Part shown: in pieces, positions 63,228-64,000 of the stretch
Layout of the letters: every line of letters starts with the position of its first letter
Numbering within the stretch: the first letter of the stretch is position 1
The notes under the pieces: generated by a model
Seen by the model: only the letters and a program-made list of their open reading frames with translations
What the model was told of the DNA's origin: nothing
Databases searched by the model: none
Origin: Macrococcoides epidermidis
GTDB taxonomy: Bacteria; Bacillota; Bacilli; Staphylococcales; Staphylococcaceae
Direction: 5' to 3' (one strand)
Assembly: GCF_042659445.1 (NCBI RefSeq)
Contig: NZ_JBHSSR010000001.1
Length of the DNA: 64,000 nucleotides
Position numbers and translations under genes: made by a program

Positions 63228-64000
63228 TTACTTGAAAATACTGATTTTCGCTACTGTTCCATCAGTATTTTGATCTTCAACTTTAATCTTTATACCAAGT
63301 TGTGGCAATATACGACTACTGTCTGGTACCTGCATGCGCTCTCTAGCAGATAAACTATAGCGTTTATCTGTAAATAAAGTTACAGGTTTAGTCGATTTTT
63401 TCTTAAAGAAATAATTTTTTGCTTTGTTAAACTGACCATAACTTTTCGTATTAAATGGTGCATCAAACACTTGCGTATCTGACATCGGTATTAAACCATC
63501 TGGTGTTGTGATATTAGATGGACTAGCATCAACGACACCAACTAAACTTTTACCAAAGTGTTTAGATAAATTTGCGTTATCCGGGTACGTTTCATTTACA
63601 TACCAGATTAATAAACCTTTACCATATTGATTGATGCCAAAAGGATCCTTAATATGCGAAAGTCCTTTATCCACACCGTTATGTGAACGCCATTCTAACA
63701 GATAATAATGATTGTAGTTTTTCACCTTACCATTCTTATCTTTCTTTCTTATAGGTGGTAAATTCACTTTCACAACATCATTATTAACACCTTTAATACT
63801 TGCCTGATCTAATAAATAATATCTTTTTTTCGAAGAAATATTCTTATAGTTTACTTCACTACCTAGTATCCAGTTTCCACCGTAAATTTGTTGTAAATCT
63901 GACTTTGCAAATGGACTTAAGCCGACTGGTTCCATACCGGGAATAATGCCGGCATCTGCGCCATAACTCATCAACGACCAGAATCTTACTGGTTCTCCGG
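63228..64000 (-). CDS. second immune inhibitor A-type metalloprotease, 5' part outside window
   Basis: The frame is open to the last base of the window, so only the C-terminal ~257 residues are seen. They align with the first protease after its catalytic site: PVRFWSLMSYGADAGIIPG (Met-turn region), ADLQQIYGGNW, VVKVNLP, then YYLLEWRSHNGVDKGLSHI and GKSLVGVVDASP. The MAM-like insert of the first gene is absent: only a short charged loop (IRKKDKNGKVKNYNH) stands there. The HExxH motif lies outside the window. It is upstream of the first gene on the same strand, separated by a terminator. Confidence 0.85.
   Translation of the reverse strand, partial: GEPVRFWSLMSYGADAGIIPGMEPVGLSPFAKSDLQQIYGGNWILGSEVNYKNISSKKRYYLLDQASIKGVNNDVVKVNLPPIRKKDKNGKVKNYNHYYLLEWRSHNGVDKGLSHIKDPFGINQYGKGLLIWYVNETYPDNANLSKHFGKSLVGVVDASPSNITTPDGLIPMSDTQVFDAPFNTKSYGQFNKAKNYFFKKKSTKPVTLFTDKRYSLSARERMQVPDSSRILPQLGIKIKVEDQNTDGTVAKISIFK

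Noticed and set aside
1..64000. CRISPR array, tRNA/rRNA genes, insertion sequences or prophage
   Set aside because: No regularly spaced repeats, no cloverleaf or rRNA stretches, no transposase or integrase reading frames were seen on either strand.

Overview
The window is ordinary chromosomal DNA of a low-GC Gram-positive bacterium of the family Staphylococcaceae. The clearest marker is an MgrA orthologue with the Cys12 region intact. Others are LtaS, an MpfA-like protein, GdpS, the fruRKA operon and a fused permease/binding-protein transporter gene beside hisC. The gene set looks like the Staphylococcus core, but I see no saeRS two-component genes and there is a tandem pair of M6 (immune inhibitor A) metalloproteases. 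A Macrococcus-like genome is my best guess; this is inference. I found no rRNA, tRNA, CRISPR array, prophage or insertion sequence.

Layout: 0-6.5 kb holds the end of an LCP cell-wall ligase, a YitT/GdpS pair, a two-gene ThrE-type exporter whose first gene is frameshifted, pepT and a glycerate kinase. 6.5-10.2 kb holds a bacilliredoxin, a YkyA-like lipoprotein, a GrpB-family gene, murB and a small His-rich lipoprotein. 10.3-14.8 kb is the class Ib ribonucleotide reductase operon nrdI-nrdE-nrdF behind tandem NrdR-box-like repeats, diverging from queF. 15-18.2 kb has two POT peptide transporters in tandem. 18.3-19.9 kb is a decaying stretch: two truncated remnants facing apart, an esterase, and a broken gene for a 4Fe-4S/acetyltransferase fusion. 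20-29 kb has a lipid kinase, a deoxyribonucleotidase, hisC with an osmolyte- or ergothioneine-type ABC transporter, recQ and an ABC-F ATPase.

29-35.7 kb holds a ZIP metal transporter, ltaS, an orphan PxpC/KipA-like gene and the para-aminobenzoate genes pabA and pabBC. 35.7-37.6 kb is queC-queD-queE behind a class I preQ1 riboswitch with an intrinsic terminator; with queF (14.3 kb) these cover preQ0/preQ1 synthesis for queuosine. 37.7-48.6 kb has membrane proteins, an aldo/keto reductase, the mpfA-DUF3817-rluF operon with an unusual leader, an alpha/beta hydrolase and the fructose operon fruR-fruK-fruA. 48.8-60.6 kb has a COG0523 metallochaperone gene with an aldo/keto reductase, mgrA, degV, cydDC, uppP, a MarR regulator, a coiled-coil protein, and several small enzymes packed with overlapping ends. 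The window closes with two secreted M6 metalloprotease genes in tandem, the second cut by the window edge.

Most transcription units end in clear hairpin terminators, many of them shared between converging genes. The points most worth a second look are: (i) a textbook -1 slippery heptamer followed by a stop in the thrE-like gene; (ii) a 39-codon ORF with a non-standard ATT start upstream of mpfA, together with a hairpin lying exactly between a strong Shine-Dalgarno and the TTG start of mpfA; and (iii) the scars in the 18-20 kb region.
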